DNA of 64,000 bases from Gymnogyps californianus (taxonomy: Eukaryota > Chordata > Aves > Accipitriformes > Cathartidae): assembly GCF_018139145.2 (NCBI RefSeq), contig NC_059471.1, positions 67,590,020 to 67,654,019 on the forward strand. The letters run 5' to 3'. Made by a program: the position numbers and the translations under genes. Positions 28,201 to 36,796 of this stretch are shown here, one piece after another; the stretch's first letter is position 1, and every line of letters begins with the position of its first letter. The notes under the pieces were generated by a model. It was not told where the DNA came from, searched no databases, and saw nothing but the letters and a program-made list of their open reading frames with translations.

Positions 28201-31200
28201 GTTGTGCCAAGGGAGGTTTAGATTGGATATTAGGAAAAACTTCTTCACCGAAAGGGTTGTCAAACACTGGACCAGGCTGCCCAGGGAAGTGGTGGAGTCA
28301 CCATCCCTGGAGGTATTTAAAAGAGGTGTAGAGGTGGTGCTTAGGGACATGGTTTAGTGGTGAACTTGGTAGTGTTAGGTTAACGGTTGCACTCAATGAT
28401 CTTAACGGTCTTTTCCAACCTAAATGATTCTATGATTCTATAAATGGCAGTCTTTTTTTGGAAGGAGGGAGCTTATGGTCTGAAGGCTTTGGTGGATAGC
28501 TGGGACAAGTCAATAGAGTAGGAGGTGATATGGTGAAGTAAGAGAGTGATGAATATAATGGTTGCGTGTTTCTTCGTCTTCTCTAGCAGTATGCTGAGAA
28601 ACATCGATATGCCATGCACAGTAGGTGCCTTTCATGCATGGGTTGCTCTGTAAAAACCAAGATTTCGGGGAAAAAATCCCATGGGTTGTTTTTCAGCCCA
28701 AGAGAGTGGGGCATGTATGTTTGTATGACCTCCAGGTTCAGTTATTAAATATAAGCTCAACCCTCATGTTGAGAGGTTTGACAGAGAGGGGGGAGGTTTG
28801 TTGTTTTTGTTTTGTTTTGTTTTTAAAATCTCGTCTATTCCCAGCTGCCTTAAGAATATTTGGAGATGTGGAACATTTATTGAATATGCCTTTGAAGGTT
28901 TAGTCCTGTCAAGCTGAACTGGCAAAACAGGATCTTTCCATCTACTTTCTGTCAGACTCTATCGTGGTCATGCGTATTTATATTCAAACACTGGTTTAAT
29001 TGAAATTGGAAACCTGTGTATATTTATTAATGTTCTTTTCTGCACCTCAGTCTCCCAGCAAAGATGTAGCAGTTTTTACGAGGTGTTCAGATGCATGTTT
29101 TAAATAAGAAGAAGGCTTAATACTTTGTTTTCTAAATCTGTTAAGTCCCCCATGCTACTTGTGGAGAAAAAAAATCAGGTTCAGTCCTTCTCACTATGAG
29201 GGTATCCAATTGGAAGAATACTTGGCCATGTTCAAAGTAGGTTCAGCTACGTCTTCCACAGTATCTGTGGTACCCTTTGATGTTTTCCTTCTATGATTTA
29301 TACCAGGTGGTTTGTGAGCTCTGCATATTCCAATTGAATTATGGATATTAGTTTTCCCAGTTCCTGATGTGGGAAAGTGATCATGCAGTCGCTCCTAAAG
29401 AACATTTGTCATATACTCTTGCTGCTCGTTCTCCGAGAAGTGTGTATGTGTATCTGGAAACTAAAGAAAAACAGGAGTTTCTGTTGTACTTAAGATGGCT
29501 TTCACATCCTTCATTTAGAGGAAACCTGTAGGTGCAACGTGCAGCATTACCACTCCAGAGACATACAGTTGCTTAGGACCTTACTGTTTCTACCCTGAAT
29601 GTTTTTATTGATATACCTCTTTTTGCAATGCATCTGGTTAACTGTTACAATGAAATAAATAAATGAATAGTGTACATACATACATACATAGACACACACA
29701 CGCTTATAAAATCTGACAGCTCTACTGTGTAGAACAGTAGAACATACTATTACATTTATAATCTTAGTTATTTCTTAGTTCCTTCTTTGCAAAAGATGGA
29801 AATAAATCTCTCTGATTTCTATACCAGTATAGCTGCACTCAGATTGAGTTACATTAATACAGATGGGTACAGAAGCAGGATTCTAGGAGAGTTTGTGTGT
29901 GGGGAGATGGGAGGTGAGGAATGGAGTGAAGTACCCTTTGGTTATCATGCACAACTTCACAGTAGGTTTAAACTGTGCATCTGGAGAGTAAAATCCATTA
30001 ATATGTCAAAAGAACAATCAAAGAACAATTACTGCAGAAAAGCAGTTAACTTCTTGCAGCCCACAAGTAACTCCCCCAACCAGACTTACTGTGTGTGTAC
30101 ATATTAACATGTAAATGTAATCAATGTACATATTAAAATAATATGTATATATGAAAAGACATACCTGTCTAACTAAAGTGTGTATGATTCCTTGCCCACT
30201 TGGTTTTAGGGAAGTAGATTCTACTTGACAGATCCTCATTTAATCCTTCTGTTGGTAATTCTTTCCTCTCTAAAGGTCTCCTTATTTTTGATATAATAAA
30301 GATATCATAAAATCTAGTAGGAGATCTAATATTCACTTAGTGCCTTCCATGGTTTCCACCTGTACTTTGTGTGTAGTAGCCTAGCTTCTGTGAGAACAAT
30401 CTGATATAAAAGATTATTTTTCTGGATTGCTGTTTTTCAGTCTTGTCAGTTTTGGGAAAGAGCTGCAATTTCTTATGACTTTTAACACAAGTTGAGATAG
30501 GTTTTACTGTTTAATTGCAGAGGGTTTTTGTATTGTGATATCACCACCTTGTGTTACTAGTTGGAAATAGGGTTTTTTTGTGCTTTCTTTAAACAGGTAC
30601 AGACTAAATTTGAACATCGTATGCTAATGCATCAAGAAGTGAAACTGAAATTAGAGAAAAAGAAAAAAGTTCTAGAAGATGAAATAGCTATGTTTATTGA
30701 GAAGAAAGCTAATGCTGAATTACTCCAATCGCAAGCATCTGTCTCTACCCCTGTTGTTAGTTTGAAGAGAGACAAAGACCGCAAAAAGTAAGTGCTGATG
30801 CTAGTCATCAGAGGCAGCAATAAAAAAATTCTTCACGTACCACTTTTATAATGCAAATTTCAGTAATCTTTTAGAAAAGATACAAACATGCTCCTATTCT
30901 GTTATGTGATAAGAAGACAGAAGTGTGTAAAATACCCTCATGCTTCGATTTACTTTTAGAGTAATTGCTGTGTGTTCTATGAGCATTCTTTCTTTTTTTT
31001 CTTTTTCCATGAAGGAACCAAGGTTTTCGACTTGAACTCCTGTGCTTTGATGTCAGAGATGAAGAAACTGTGAATGTTCACGAACAGAGCGAGAGGGAGA
31101 GGGAGAAGTTAGAGAGGGAGAGAAATTCACCCAGGGCATTCCAGAAATAGTATTTGATTGCAGCACTCAGGTTTTGAATGTAGGATATGTTAGTTTTATG

Positions 31201-31995
31201 AACCAGTCTGACTGCTGCTGTCCCTTAATACTAGATGTGTCTTCCTAGTACGGATTTTTGAGAGGAGAGATTGATAAAATTAGCTGTAAAATTACACCGA
31301 GTGCAGAATATGACCTGATAAGCATTTCACTTTCTTCCCTCCCACCCACTTCTTTCTTTCTCCACTCCCAAAAGAAAAGCTTGAATAAATTGTGAAATTT
31401 CAGAAATGTATTCAAAACTAGTCTCCAGAACAACATGCCCAACTTCTTCATATATAAACATTGAATTAAATGTTCATATATAAACAATAAATTAAATTGA
31501 ATTAATTTTTTTCTCCTCCAAAACCAGAAGTCAATTAACTTATTAATTTCCTTTCCTGATAGGTTACAATGTCACTGCAGATAACATTTTCTTGATTAAT
31601 ATCTTACTATGATTGAAAGCAGATTTTTTGGTACAGAAATTATTCATAACTGCTAGATTATGAAAACTTTAGAAGCTAGATGGGCGCATATATTTCCACA
31701 AATATCGTCAAGACAGTTTTGACATTTTTGGGTGTATGCTAGCAGCCTGCTTGTGTTTTTGCCAAAATTTATTGCATTTCAAGTAATGTTACTGAGTTCC
31801 TTTTCCTAGACTTCTTTTTCTGGATTTACGTATGAAAGTGGAATTCTTGGTAACAGAAGTCATTATCTGCACATTATGAGTAACGCTCAACTTCAGAAAA
31901 ATTTTAGATTTGTTTTCTCTGTTTTAGCTTTGCTTCTTCAGAGTATGTTACAGTTTATATGCTTGCTTTTGTTTTTCAGTTCCAGCTTTACATAA
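1240..31995 (+). CDS. SEPTIN10: SEPTIN10, septin of the SEPT6 subgroup; ten coding exons, 432 residues
   Basis: Coding exons: 1240-1269, 9568-9685, 10426-10621, 12125-12311, 16902-17063, 18640-18736, 19311-19479, 27715-27847, 30597-30787, 31980-31995. All junctions are GT-AG and the phases agree throughout. The product is a GTP-binding cytoskeletal protein that polymerises with other septins into filaments. Visible motifs: basic stretch LVKKSIKQG (33-41); P-loop GETGSGKS (50-57); G3-like NTVG (102-105); G4 GKAD (185-188); AVVGS (237-241); septin-unique element around [14 protein letters not shown] (259-272). A charged coiled coil covers about 325-412. The short N-terminus [10 protein letters not shown] resembles the human SEPT10 start, and NTVG plus the C-terminal NSSFT fit SEPT10 rather than SEPT6, SEPT8 or SEPT11. 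Known biology: SEPT6-group septins lack the catalytic threonine and bind GTP without hydrolysing it. It is slightly shorter than the human protein (454 residues, from memory), mainly at the N-terminus. Confidence 0.94.
1270..9567 (+). other. SEPTIN10: SEPTIN10 intron 1
   Basis: 8.3 kb. The first 400 bp are CpG-rich (first-intron part of the island, with GGGGCGGG boxes near 1301); the rest is AT-rich. It holds a G/GGT simple repeat near 6913. No recognisable gene; two short plus-strand ORFs lie in 3240-3762 (see findings). I recognise no interspersed repeat. Confidence 0.7.
6913..6937. repeat. G-run plus (GGT)n simple repeat
   Basis: A run of nine G, then five or so GGT units, in SEPTIN10 intron 1. 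Confidence 0.85.
9568..9685 (+). CDS. SEPTIN10: SEPTIN10 coding exon 2
   Basis: Begins after TTCTCTAG and encodes [18 protein letters not shown] through NILCI plus the first base of the P-loop Gly. The donor is GTAAGT. It contains the conserved SGHVGF and LPDQLV blocks and the basic region before the GTPase domain. Length 118 nt, exit phase 1. Confidence 0.95.
9686..10425 (+). other. SEPTIN10: SEPTIN10 intron 2
   Basis: 740 bp of AT-rich sequence. Nothing recognisable beyond the splice signals; the 66-codon ORF inside (9781-9981) has no coding character. Confidence 0.8.
10426..10621 (+). CDS. SEPTIN10: SEPTIN10 coding exon 3 (P-loop and G3 region)
   Basis: Acceptor TTAACTTTAG, donor GTAAGT. 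It encodes the GTP-binding P-loop GETGSGKS, then [17 protein letters not shown] and [17 protein letters not shown]. Asn in place of Asp in the G3 box (NTVG) is, from memory, the SEPT10 state. Length 196 nt, exit phase 2. Confidence 0.96.
10622..12124 (+). other. SEPTIN10: SEPTIN10 intron 3
   Basis: 1.5 kb of AT-rich sequence with no recognised repeat or gene. A 110-codon minus-strand ORF (11599-11931) shows no family similarity that I can recognise. Confidence 0.8.
12125..12311 (+). CDS. SEPTIN10: SEPTIN10 coding exon 4
   Basis: Acceptor TTTCTTACAG, donor GTAAGA. It completes Ser115 and encodes [19 protein letters not shown], the [16 protein letters not shown] block and [10 protein letters not shown]. 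These are core septin GTPase-fold strands and helices conserved across the family. Length 187 nt, exit phase 0. Confidence 0.96.
12312..16901 (+). other. SEPTIN10: SEPTIN10 intron 4
   Basis: 4.6 kb. It contains a G run near 14658-14669, A/T homopolymers near 15365 and 15750, and a C-rich tract at 16033-16059. No CR1 or LTR recognised. Confidence 0.75.
16033..16059. repeat. C-rich tract of A-separated runs
   Basis: Runs of six to eight C separated by single A, in SEPTIN10 intron 4. On the minus strand it is at least three long G runs split by single T, a G-quadruplex-forming pattern. Confidence 0.85.
16902..17063 (+). CDS. SEPTIN10: SEPTIN10 coding exon 5 (G4 motif)
   Basis: Acceptor ATTAATAG, donor GTAAGT. 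It encodes [19 protein letters not shown], then [17 protein letters not shown] and KINTIMN. The G4 guanine-specificity motif reads GKAD where most septins have AKAD; the critical Lys and Asp are kept. Length 162 nt, phase 0 at both ends. Confidence 0.95.
17064..18639 (+). other. SEPTIN10: SEPTIN10 intron 5
   Basis: 1.6 kb. The last 500 bp contain an antisense CR1 fragment (18137-18430); the rest is unremarkable AT-rich sequence. Confidence 0.8.
18137..18430 (-). repeat. CR1 LINE fragment (RT C-terminal region)
   Basis: Minus-strand translation gives [16 protein letters not shown], then a block like the CR1 LHLGRNNP region (here LHVRRNNPM), then decayed LGVLVD-like and [12 protein letters not shown] blocks. 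This is the segment just after the reverse transcriptase catalytic core of CR1 ORF2. It lacks both ends of the element and is an old fragment lying antisense to SEPTIN10. Confidence 0.85.
18640..18736 (+). CDS. SEPTIN10: SEPTIN10 coding exon 6
   Basis: Acceptor CTCTTACAG, donor GTAAAT (slightly weaker than the others). It encodes [20 protein letters not shown] and [12 protein letters not shown]. It carries the G5-like AVVGS and the first part of the septin-unique element. A CR1 fragment ends only about 200 bp upstream in the intron. Length 97 nt, exit phase 1. Confidence 0.95.
18737..19310 (+). other. SEPTIN10: SEPTIN10 intron 6
   Basis: 574 bp, AT-rich, with a short GTT microsatellite near 18769-18787. 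Nothing else seen. Confidence 0.8.
18769..18787. repeat. (GTT)n microsatellite
   Basis: About six GTT/TTG units in SEPTIN10 intron 6. Confidence 0.85.
19311..19479 (+). CDS. SEPTIN10: SEPTIN10 coding exon 7
   Basis: Acceptor AACTGATTAG, donor GTAAAG. It encodes [38 protein letters not shown] and [17 protein letters not shown]: the end of the septin-unique element and the last helices of the G domain. Length 169 nt, exit phase 2. Confidence 0.96.
19480..27714 (+). other. SEPTIN10: SEPTIN10 intron 7
   Basis: 8.2 kb of AT-rich sequence. It has a run of about 18 T near 19597 and a pair of abutting minus-strand ORFs (23283-24112, see findings). No interspersed repeat of a family I recognise. Confidence 0.7.
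19597..19615. repeat. Poly(T) tract
   Basis: Uninterrupted run of about 18 T shortly after SEPTIN10 exon 7. No recognisable retroposed body is attached. Confidence 0.8.
27715..27847 (+). CDS. SEPTIN10: SEPTIN10 coding exon 8 (start of coiled coil)
   Basis: Acceptor TTGGACTTCAG, donor GTAAGC. It encodes [20 protein letters not shown], the [17 protein letters not shown] block and ILKEAEQQ. This strongly charged heptad sequence starts the C-terminal coiled coil used for septin-septin pairing. Length 133 nt, exit phase 0. Confidence 0.96.
28031..28442 (+). repeat. CR1 LINE 3' end
   Basis: Translates as [54 protein letters not shown] and ends RDMV stop, the C-terminus of CR1 ORF2. A short 3' UTR and the tail TGATTCTATGATTCTAT follow at 28427-28442. 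It is 5'-truncated, as is usual for CR1, and its final ORF segment is still open over about 97 codons, so it is moderately young. Same orientation as SEPTIN10. Confidence 0.93.
29652..29702. repeat. Compound AAAT / TACA / CA microsatellite
   Basis: AAATAAATAAATGAA, then ACATACATACATACA, then ACACACACAC, in SEPTIN10 intron 8. Confidence 0.85.
30597..30787 (+). CDS. SEPTIN10: SEPTIN10 coding exon 9 (rest of coiled coil)
   Basis: Acceptor TTTAAACAG, donor GTAAGT. It encodes [20 protein letters not shown], a Lys-rich [20 protein letters not shown], and LKRDKDRK. If the donor is not used, the frame runs AAG TAA and stops at 30791, giving a 428-residue form. Length 191 nt, exit phase 2. The coding sequence is more diverged than in the G domain. 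Confidence 0.94.
31015..31150 (+). CDS. SEPTIN10: Possible alternative last coding exon of SEPTIN10
   Basis: A long pyrimidine tract and AG (31013-31014) precede a segment in phase with exon 9. It would replace NSSFT with 44 residues, beginning [17 protein letters not shown], then a Glu/Arg-rich ERERE repeat, ending SPRAFQK and TAG at 31148-31150. An AATAAA lies 336 bp further on (31486-31491). I know of no homologous septin tail and the Glu/Arg part comes from a purine-rich simple repeat, so this is a hypothesis from splice-site quality and phase only. Confidence 0.35.
31486..31491 (+). promoter_or_regulatory. Candidate alternative poly(A) signal
   Basis: AATAAA inside a short imperfect tandem duplication (about 31448-31497). 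It would serve transcripts ending in the alternative exon at 31015 or retaining the last intron. Confidence 0.3.
31980..31995 (+). CDS. SEPTIN10: SEPTIN10 terminal coding exon (NSSFT stop)
   Basis: After the acceptor TTTGTTTTTCAG, the first T completes the Asn codon begun in exon 9, followed by Ser-Ser-Phe-Thr and TAA (31993-31995). The resulting end, DRKNSSFT, closely parallels the human SEPT10 ending as I recall it (DRKNSNFL). That supports this exon despite its five codons. Confidence 0.78.
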
Positions 31996-32850
31996 TACTG
32001 ATGATAGAAGAAACAATATTGATAATTTCTCTTGAGGAAGCAGTGATTCACAGTGTGCTTTTGGAGGTATAGGAATTGCAGTTTCTTACTAAAGGATTTG
32101 GAAAATATCTCTCATTGCTGCATGCTGCAAAAGAAGAATTTTGAAGTATGATCTGTACACATATGGTGCAGCGACTACTGTCATTGCCATCACGGACTTT
32201 CTGTTACGCGTCTGCCTTGATACGTACTTGCCTTACATACATGTGGCCAACTTGCTTTCATTTTAAGTGCATTGTACCAAAGAAAATGTCCCTGCCCTAA
32301 ACAGTTCCATTCATAATATGAATGCTGTAGCACAAAAGTATTCAGTGAATATATCCACTATAACCTTTCTAAAGACTTGTTTTCATATGGTATGGTATCT
32401 TAGTCTACTAAATATTATTTAATACAACTGTTGACATAATTCAACCATTTACTGATTTTGCTGACAGATTTTGTTTATAGTCTTTTATGTACAAGCACTG
32501 TCCTAAATTTCAGATACGATCTTTCTAATCAAAATCTATTGAGATATTTTTGCAGTGCTGTACTGTTGCATGATATTTTATCTGACATTACTAACTTAAT
32601 ATGGAAAGTACCTATAACTTTTTGATGCTTGTGACTGTGGTGTTCAGTTACAGCAGAGGCTGAACTTTACAAAAACTATTAACTACTTGTTTCAGGTTAA
32701 AACAAGTTTAAAATGTTTTTTATATTTTCAGTAGCCATGATAACTAATGGGAAACTATAAGAGGTGCAGTTCTCTGAAGCTGTTTTGTGCGACTCTTTAA
32801 AAATGAAATACTAACTTGGTAGAAATAAAATACATTGGTTTTACGTAAGT
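31996..32850 (+). other. SEPTIN10: SEPTIN10 3' UTR
   Basis: Non-coding, AT-rich sequence from the TAA to just after the AATAAA at 32824-32829. A GT/T-rich stretch (about 32844-32866) follows and is a plausible downstream element. The exact cleavage site is inferred. Confidence 0.7.
32824..32829 (+). promoter_or_regulatory. SEPTIN10: Poly(A) signal AATAAA of SEPTIN10
   Basis: Canonical hexamer about 830 bp after the stop codon, followed within 20-40 bases by GT-rich sequence (GTAAGTGTTTCTGTTGTTC), which is the normal arrangement for cleavage and polyadenylation. Confidence 0.7.
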
Positions 32851-34841
32851 GTTTCTGTTGTTCTGCTTCCTCTCCCTCCCATGTTATTAAAAACAAGGAA
32901 TAAGATTTCACATTGATCTGAAAAATATAAATGTTTTGCATCTGTTTTAAAAGTCTTAAGTCATTTATTGATTGGAAAAAAATAAGCGATTTGTGCGTAC
33001 TGTGCCAGAAAGGCAATATAACTTGTGATATACTTGTCATATAGCACTGTCCTTATCATAGAATATCTCAAGTTGGAAGGGACCCAATAAAGATCATCGA
33101 GTCCAGCTTCCTGCTCCTCACAGGACTACCTAAAACTAAACCATATGACTAAGAGTGTTGCGGAGACGCTCCTTGAACTCTGACAGGCTTGGTGCCGTGA
33201 CCACTGCCCTGGGGAGCCTGTTCCAGTGACCGACCTCACCTTCTATTTTACTCACACAGTGATGCATATCATATAAGATTGTTTTCCTTCAATTCTGTAG
33301 CAATGGGAAGGAATAGATGCTAAGATATATAAACCCTTCATTGACCAGAAAAGGGTCAAACTGCTAATTCAATCAGCTCCACAGGCACAGCAGGCTGTAA
33401 CATGGGAGGGAAGGGTTAAGAGGAGACACCCATTTAGCCCACACACTCAGCCAGCATATAACTGAGCTTCTTTCAAGAGAAGAAAATGGGCCAGGGCCAG
33501 GCCCTGTGATTGCTGTCTGATTGCTCCTTCCTGAGCAAAATGTAGCTTGACGAAAGACTGTATTTTTTGTTTGGCTTTGTACCATTGACTGGGCCATTTG
33601 CATCTGTTTGATTAGAAACAAGGGATATGCCCTCCTTTAAGGAGGTAACAGCCAAATGAAAAAAAACCCACAACAGTATTTTTTGAACTGAACAGTAGAT
33701 TTGGAAGTGTTATCAAGTGATCTTGAGCAGAATGTAATTACGATTGAGTGATCTGTAGTGTCAGCACTCAGTTGTCCCCGCATGGGTTATCCTAGCCACT
33801 GATGTTAGCTCAAGCACAGCTTTCGTGACCCTTACAAAACTGCATCAAAAGACAGATTTAGCTGTCTATAGTGTGGCCGCTTTGCTGAGGACAAAGCCTG
33901 AGATGGTTAAGTACTGTTTGACCTAGATAGCTCTGTGCCTGGCCAGTACTAGAGAATGTGCTGTGCTTTGACAGCTGGGAACCATGAATAGTGCCGTATG
34001 GATACCACATGTCTTGGTCAGAATGGGTTTATGTTCAGTTGCACGTGTTGGCCCTGCAGGACTCAGCAAAACAAAACTGGTGCAGGCACCTGTGCAGGTC
34101 TTTGGAACAGGTGACAATTAAAGGGAGTTTGTTCAGTTGTAGCACAAAATGACGTAGCACAAAATGAGAGAGCCGGTGGGTTTTTCTGTTTTTCCTGATA
34201 TTCATTTAAGCAGTGGAGAGTCACATGTAAGTATGGGAAATTCCATAGTTGTTTTGTTTAAGTTCGCCTAAAGATGAGATATCAGATAAGCGCACAAGTG
34301 CACATCACACCTGACAGTCAAATGCAGTTCAAAGAATTATAAAGGAACAGCTAACAATATCTCCTGAAAGTAGAGTATTAATTGGAATTAATTAAGTGGA
34401 ATTAATAGTGGTAGTAAATAAAAATGTATATGCCTCACTGTAGTTTATCCTAGCTATGTGCTTTTTAATTGAACACTTTAGAGAGGTTTATCCTGCAGAT
34501 GAAATGGTTTCAGGACCATTTATTAAGGTCTCTTTATTGTTATGGTACCTTCTGCAAGTGGCTACTGCGAGATTATTTACGGGCTTTACAAGTTGGAAGC
34601 CTTTACCTTTTTAGATCCTTTCCTTAGGATACTTTCCATATATATTTTGTATATTTATTCTTAACTATATCTTTAAAATTACTTTGCCATGAGAAGACAC
34701 AGCCAGGATGCATACATGGTTTTATCTTAAATCTACTGCTGACAGTATAGCATTGACTACATGTTTGGTGTCAGAAACTTATTTAGATTTGTGTTGTGAG
34801 ATTAGGTAGAGAATATACTGGACTTCAAAAATTAAGAATGT
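32851..34841. other. Intergenic sequence after SEPTIN10
   Basis: Apart from the CR1 piece at 33056-33243, about 1.8 kb of moderately AT-rich sequence without a recognisable gene. A short repeated phrase TAGCACAAAATGA occurs twice around 34140-34168. Confidence 0.7.
33056..33243 (-). repeat. CR1 LINE 3' end, severely truncated
   Basis: On the minus strand the sequence reads from a HW-RLP-like block through LSHMV stop to a tail TTGAGATATTCTATGA. Its 3' UTR is nearly the same as that of the element at 34842-36796, including the unusual AGATATTCTATG ending, so both belong to one CR1 subfamily. It lies just downstream of SEPTIN10 in opposite orientation. Confidence 0.88.
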
Positions 34842-36796
34842 ATGGACATTGGAAGTGAGGACAGGCAACATGGGAGGACTACAGAGATGCTGTTCGCCAC
34901 TGTAGGGAGAAAATTCGTGCGGCCAAAGCTTGATTAGAGTTCAAGCTGGCCAGCTGTCCTTGTGAAGGACAACAAAAAGGGCTTTTTAAAATACGTTAAC
35001 AGCAAAAGGAGGATCAGAGATAACATTGGTTGTTGCTTGATGAGGTTGGTCACCTCACAAATAGGGTCGTAGACAAAGCAGAGACGTTAATGCCGCCTTT
35101 GCCTCTGTCTTCAACACCAATGATGGGCCCTGGGACCCCCGGAGCCGTGTGTTGAAAGACTGTGACTGAGGGGATGATAAACTCCCAGCTGACCCTGAAC
35201 ATGTTTGAGACTTGCTGCTCCAGCTGGATGCGCATAAATCTATGGGGCCCAATGGGATTCATCCCAGGGTATTGAAAGAGCTGGCTGATGTTATCACGGG
35301 ACCTCTCTCCATCATTTTTCAACAGTCTTGGGAGTCTGGAGAGGTCCCAGTCAACTGGAAGCTGGCAAATGTTGTCCCGATTTTCAAGAAGAGTAAGAAG
35401 GAAGACCTTGGTAATTACAGGCCTGTTGGTCTCACTTCAGTGCCTGGTAAAATTACGGAGAAGGTTATTCTGGGAGTTACTGAAAAGCAGTTGAGAGACA
35501 ACGCAGTCATTGGTCATAGCCAGCATGGGTTCATGAGGGGAAAGTCCTGCTTAACTAACTTAATTTCCTTTTATGACAAGGTCACCTATCTAGTTGACCA
35601 AGGGAAGCCAGGAGATGTGGGTTTTTTGGATTTTAGCAAAGCTTTTGATACTTTCTCTCACAGTATCCTTCTGGACAAAATGTCCAGCACACAGCTAGAG
35701 AAGTCCATAATATGTTGGGTGAGCAACTGGCTGATGGGTCAGGCTCAAAGAGTTATAGTAAATGGGGTTACATGAGGCTGGCAGCCAGTCACCGGTGGGG
35801 TTCCCCAGGGCTCAGTTTTAGGGCCAGTGCTCTTTAACATTTTTATAAATGATCTGGACGCAGGAGTCAAATGTACATTAAGTAAGTTTGCCGATGATAC
35901 TAAATTAGGAGAAGCTGTGCTCCGTCGAGGATAGAGAGGCCTTACAGACAGATCTGGATAGGCTAGAGAGCTGGACAGTCACCAACCGTATGAAATTTAA
36001 CAAGAGCAAGTGCCAGCTTCTCCACCTGGGACGGGGTAATCCTGGTTATACATAGAAATTAGGGGACGAGAGGCTGGAGTGCAGTCCTGCAGAAAGAGAT
36101 CTCGAGGTTTGGATTGATGGCAAGTTGAATATGAGTCAACTGTGTGCCCTGACAGCCGAAAGGGCCAACCGTGCCCAGGGGTGCATCAAGCACAGCATAG
36201 CTAGCTGGTCGAGGGAGGTGGTTGTCCCACTCTACACTGCAGTGGTGCAGCCCCACCTCAAGCACTGTGTGCAGTTTTGGGCATCAGGCATTTAGCTATC
36301 AGTGTTTTGCTAAGAAGGACATCAGACTATTAGAGTGTGTGCAGGGGAGGGTGACCAAGATGGTGAAAGGCCTCGAGGGCAAGACTTATAAGGACTGGCT
36401 GAGGTCACTTGGCTTGTTCAGCTTGGAGAAGAGACGGCTGAGGGGTGACCTCATCGCAGTCTACAACTTCATCAAGGTGGGCAGCAGAGGAGGAGGTGCT
36501 GATCTCTCTCTGGTGACCAGCGATAGGACAGGAGGAAATGGAATGAAGCTGCATCAGGGGAAGTTCAGATTGGACGTTAGGAAAAGGTTCTTCACTGAGA
36601 GGGTGGTCAGTCACTGGAAAGGGCTCCCTAGGGCAGTGGTCACGGCACCAAGCCTGTCACAGTTCAAGGAGCATCTGGACAACACTCTTAGTCATATGGT
36701 TTAGTTATAGATAGTCCTGCAAGGAGCGGGGAGCTGGACTCCATGATCCTTATGGGTCTCTTCCAACTTGAGATATTCTATGATTCTATGATTTTA
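34842..36796 (+). repeat. CR1 LINE, long 5'-truncated copy with decayed ORF2
   Basis: About 1.95 kb. In order: GQATWEDYRDAVRHCREKIR linker; RT N-terminal blocks QLDAHKSMGPNGIHPRVLKE and VPIFKK; RT motif [24 protein letters not shown] block; FADDTKLG catalytic box (near 35887); LERVQ-like and [15 protein letters not shown] blocks; stop at 36702-36704; 3' UTR and tail TTCTATGATTCTATGATT. In-frame stops (for example within 34852-34932 and TGA at 35773) and frameshifts make it non-functional. The endonuclease domain is missing. The longest open piece is 35212-35775. Confidence 0.95.

Larger units (their letters stand above)
27848..30596 (+). other. SEPTIN10: SEPTIN10 intron 8
   Basis: 2.7 kb. 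It holds a sense-oriented CR1 3' end (28031-28442) and a compound AAAT/TACA/CA microsatellite (29652-29702). Otherwise AT-rich with no gene seen. Confidence 0.8.
30788..31979 (+). other. SEPTIN10: SEPTIN10 intron 9
   Basis: 1.2 kb between exon 9 and the terminal NSSFT exon. It includes the possible alternative last exon (31015-31150) and the alternative AATAAA at 31486. Confidence 0.7.

Noticed and set aside
30018..30239. Minus-strand ORF in intron 8 with Tyr/Ile-rich text
   Set aside because: Derives from AT-rich sequence with TATAT repeats; no family similarity.
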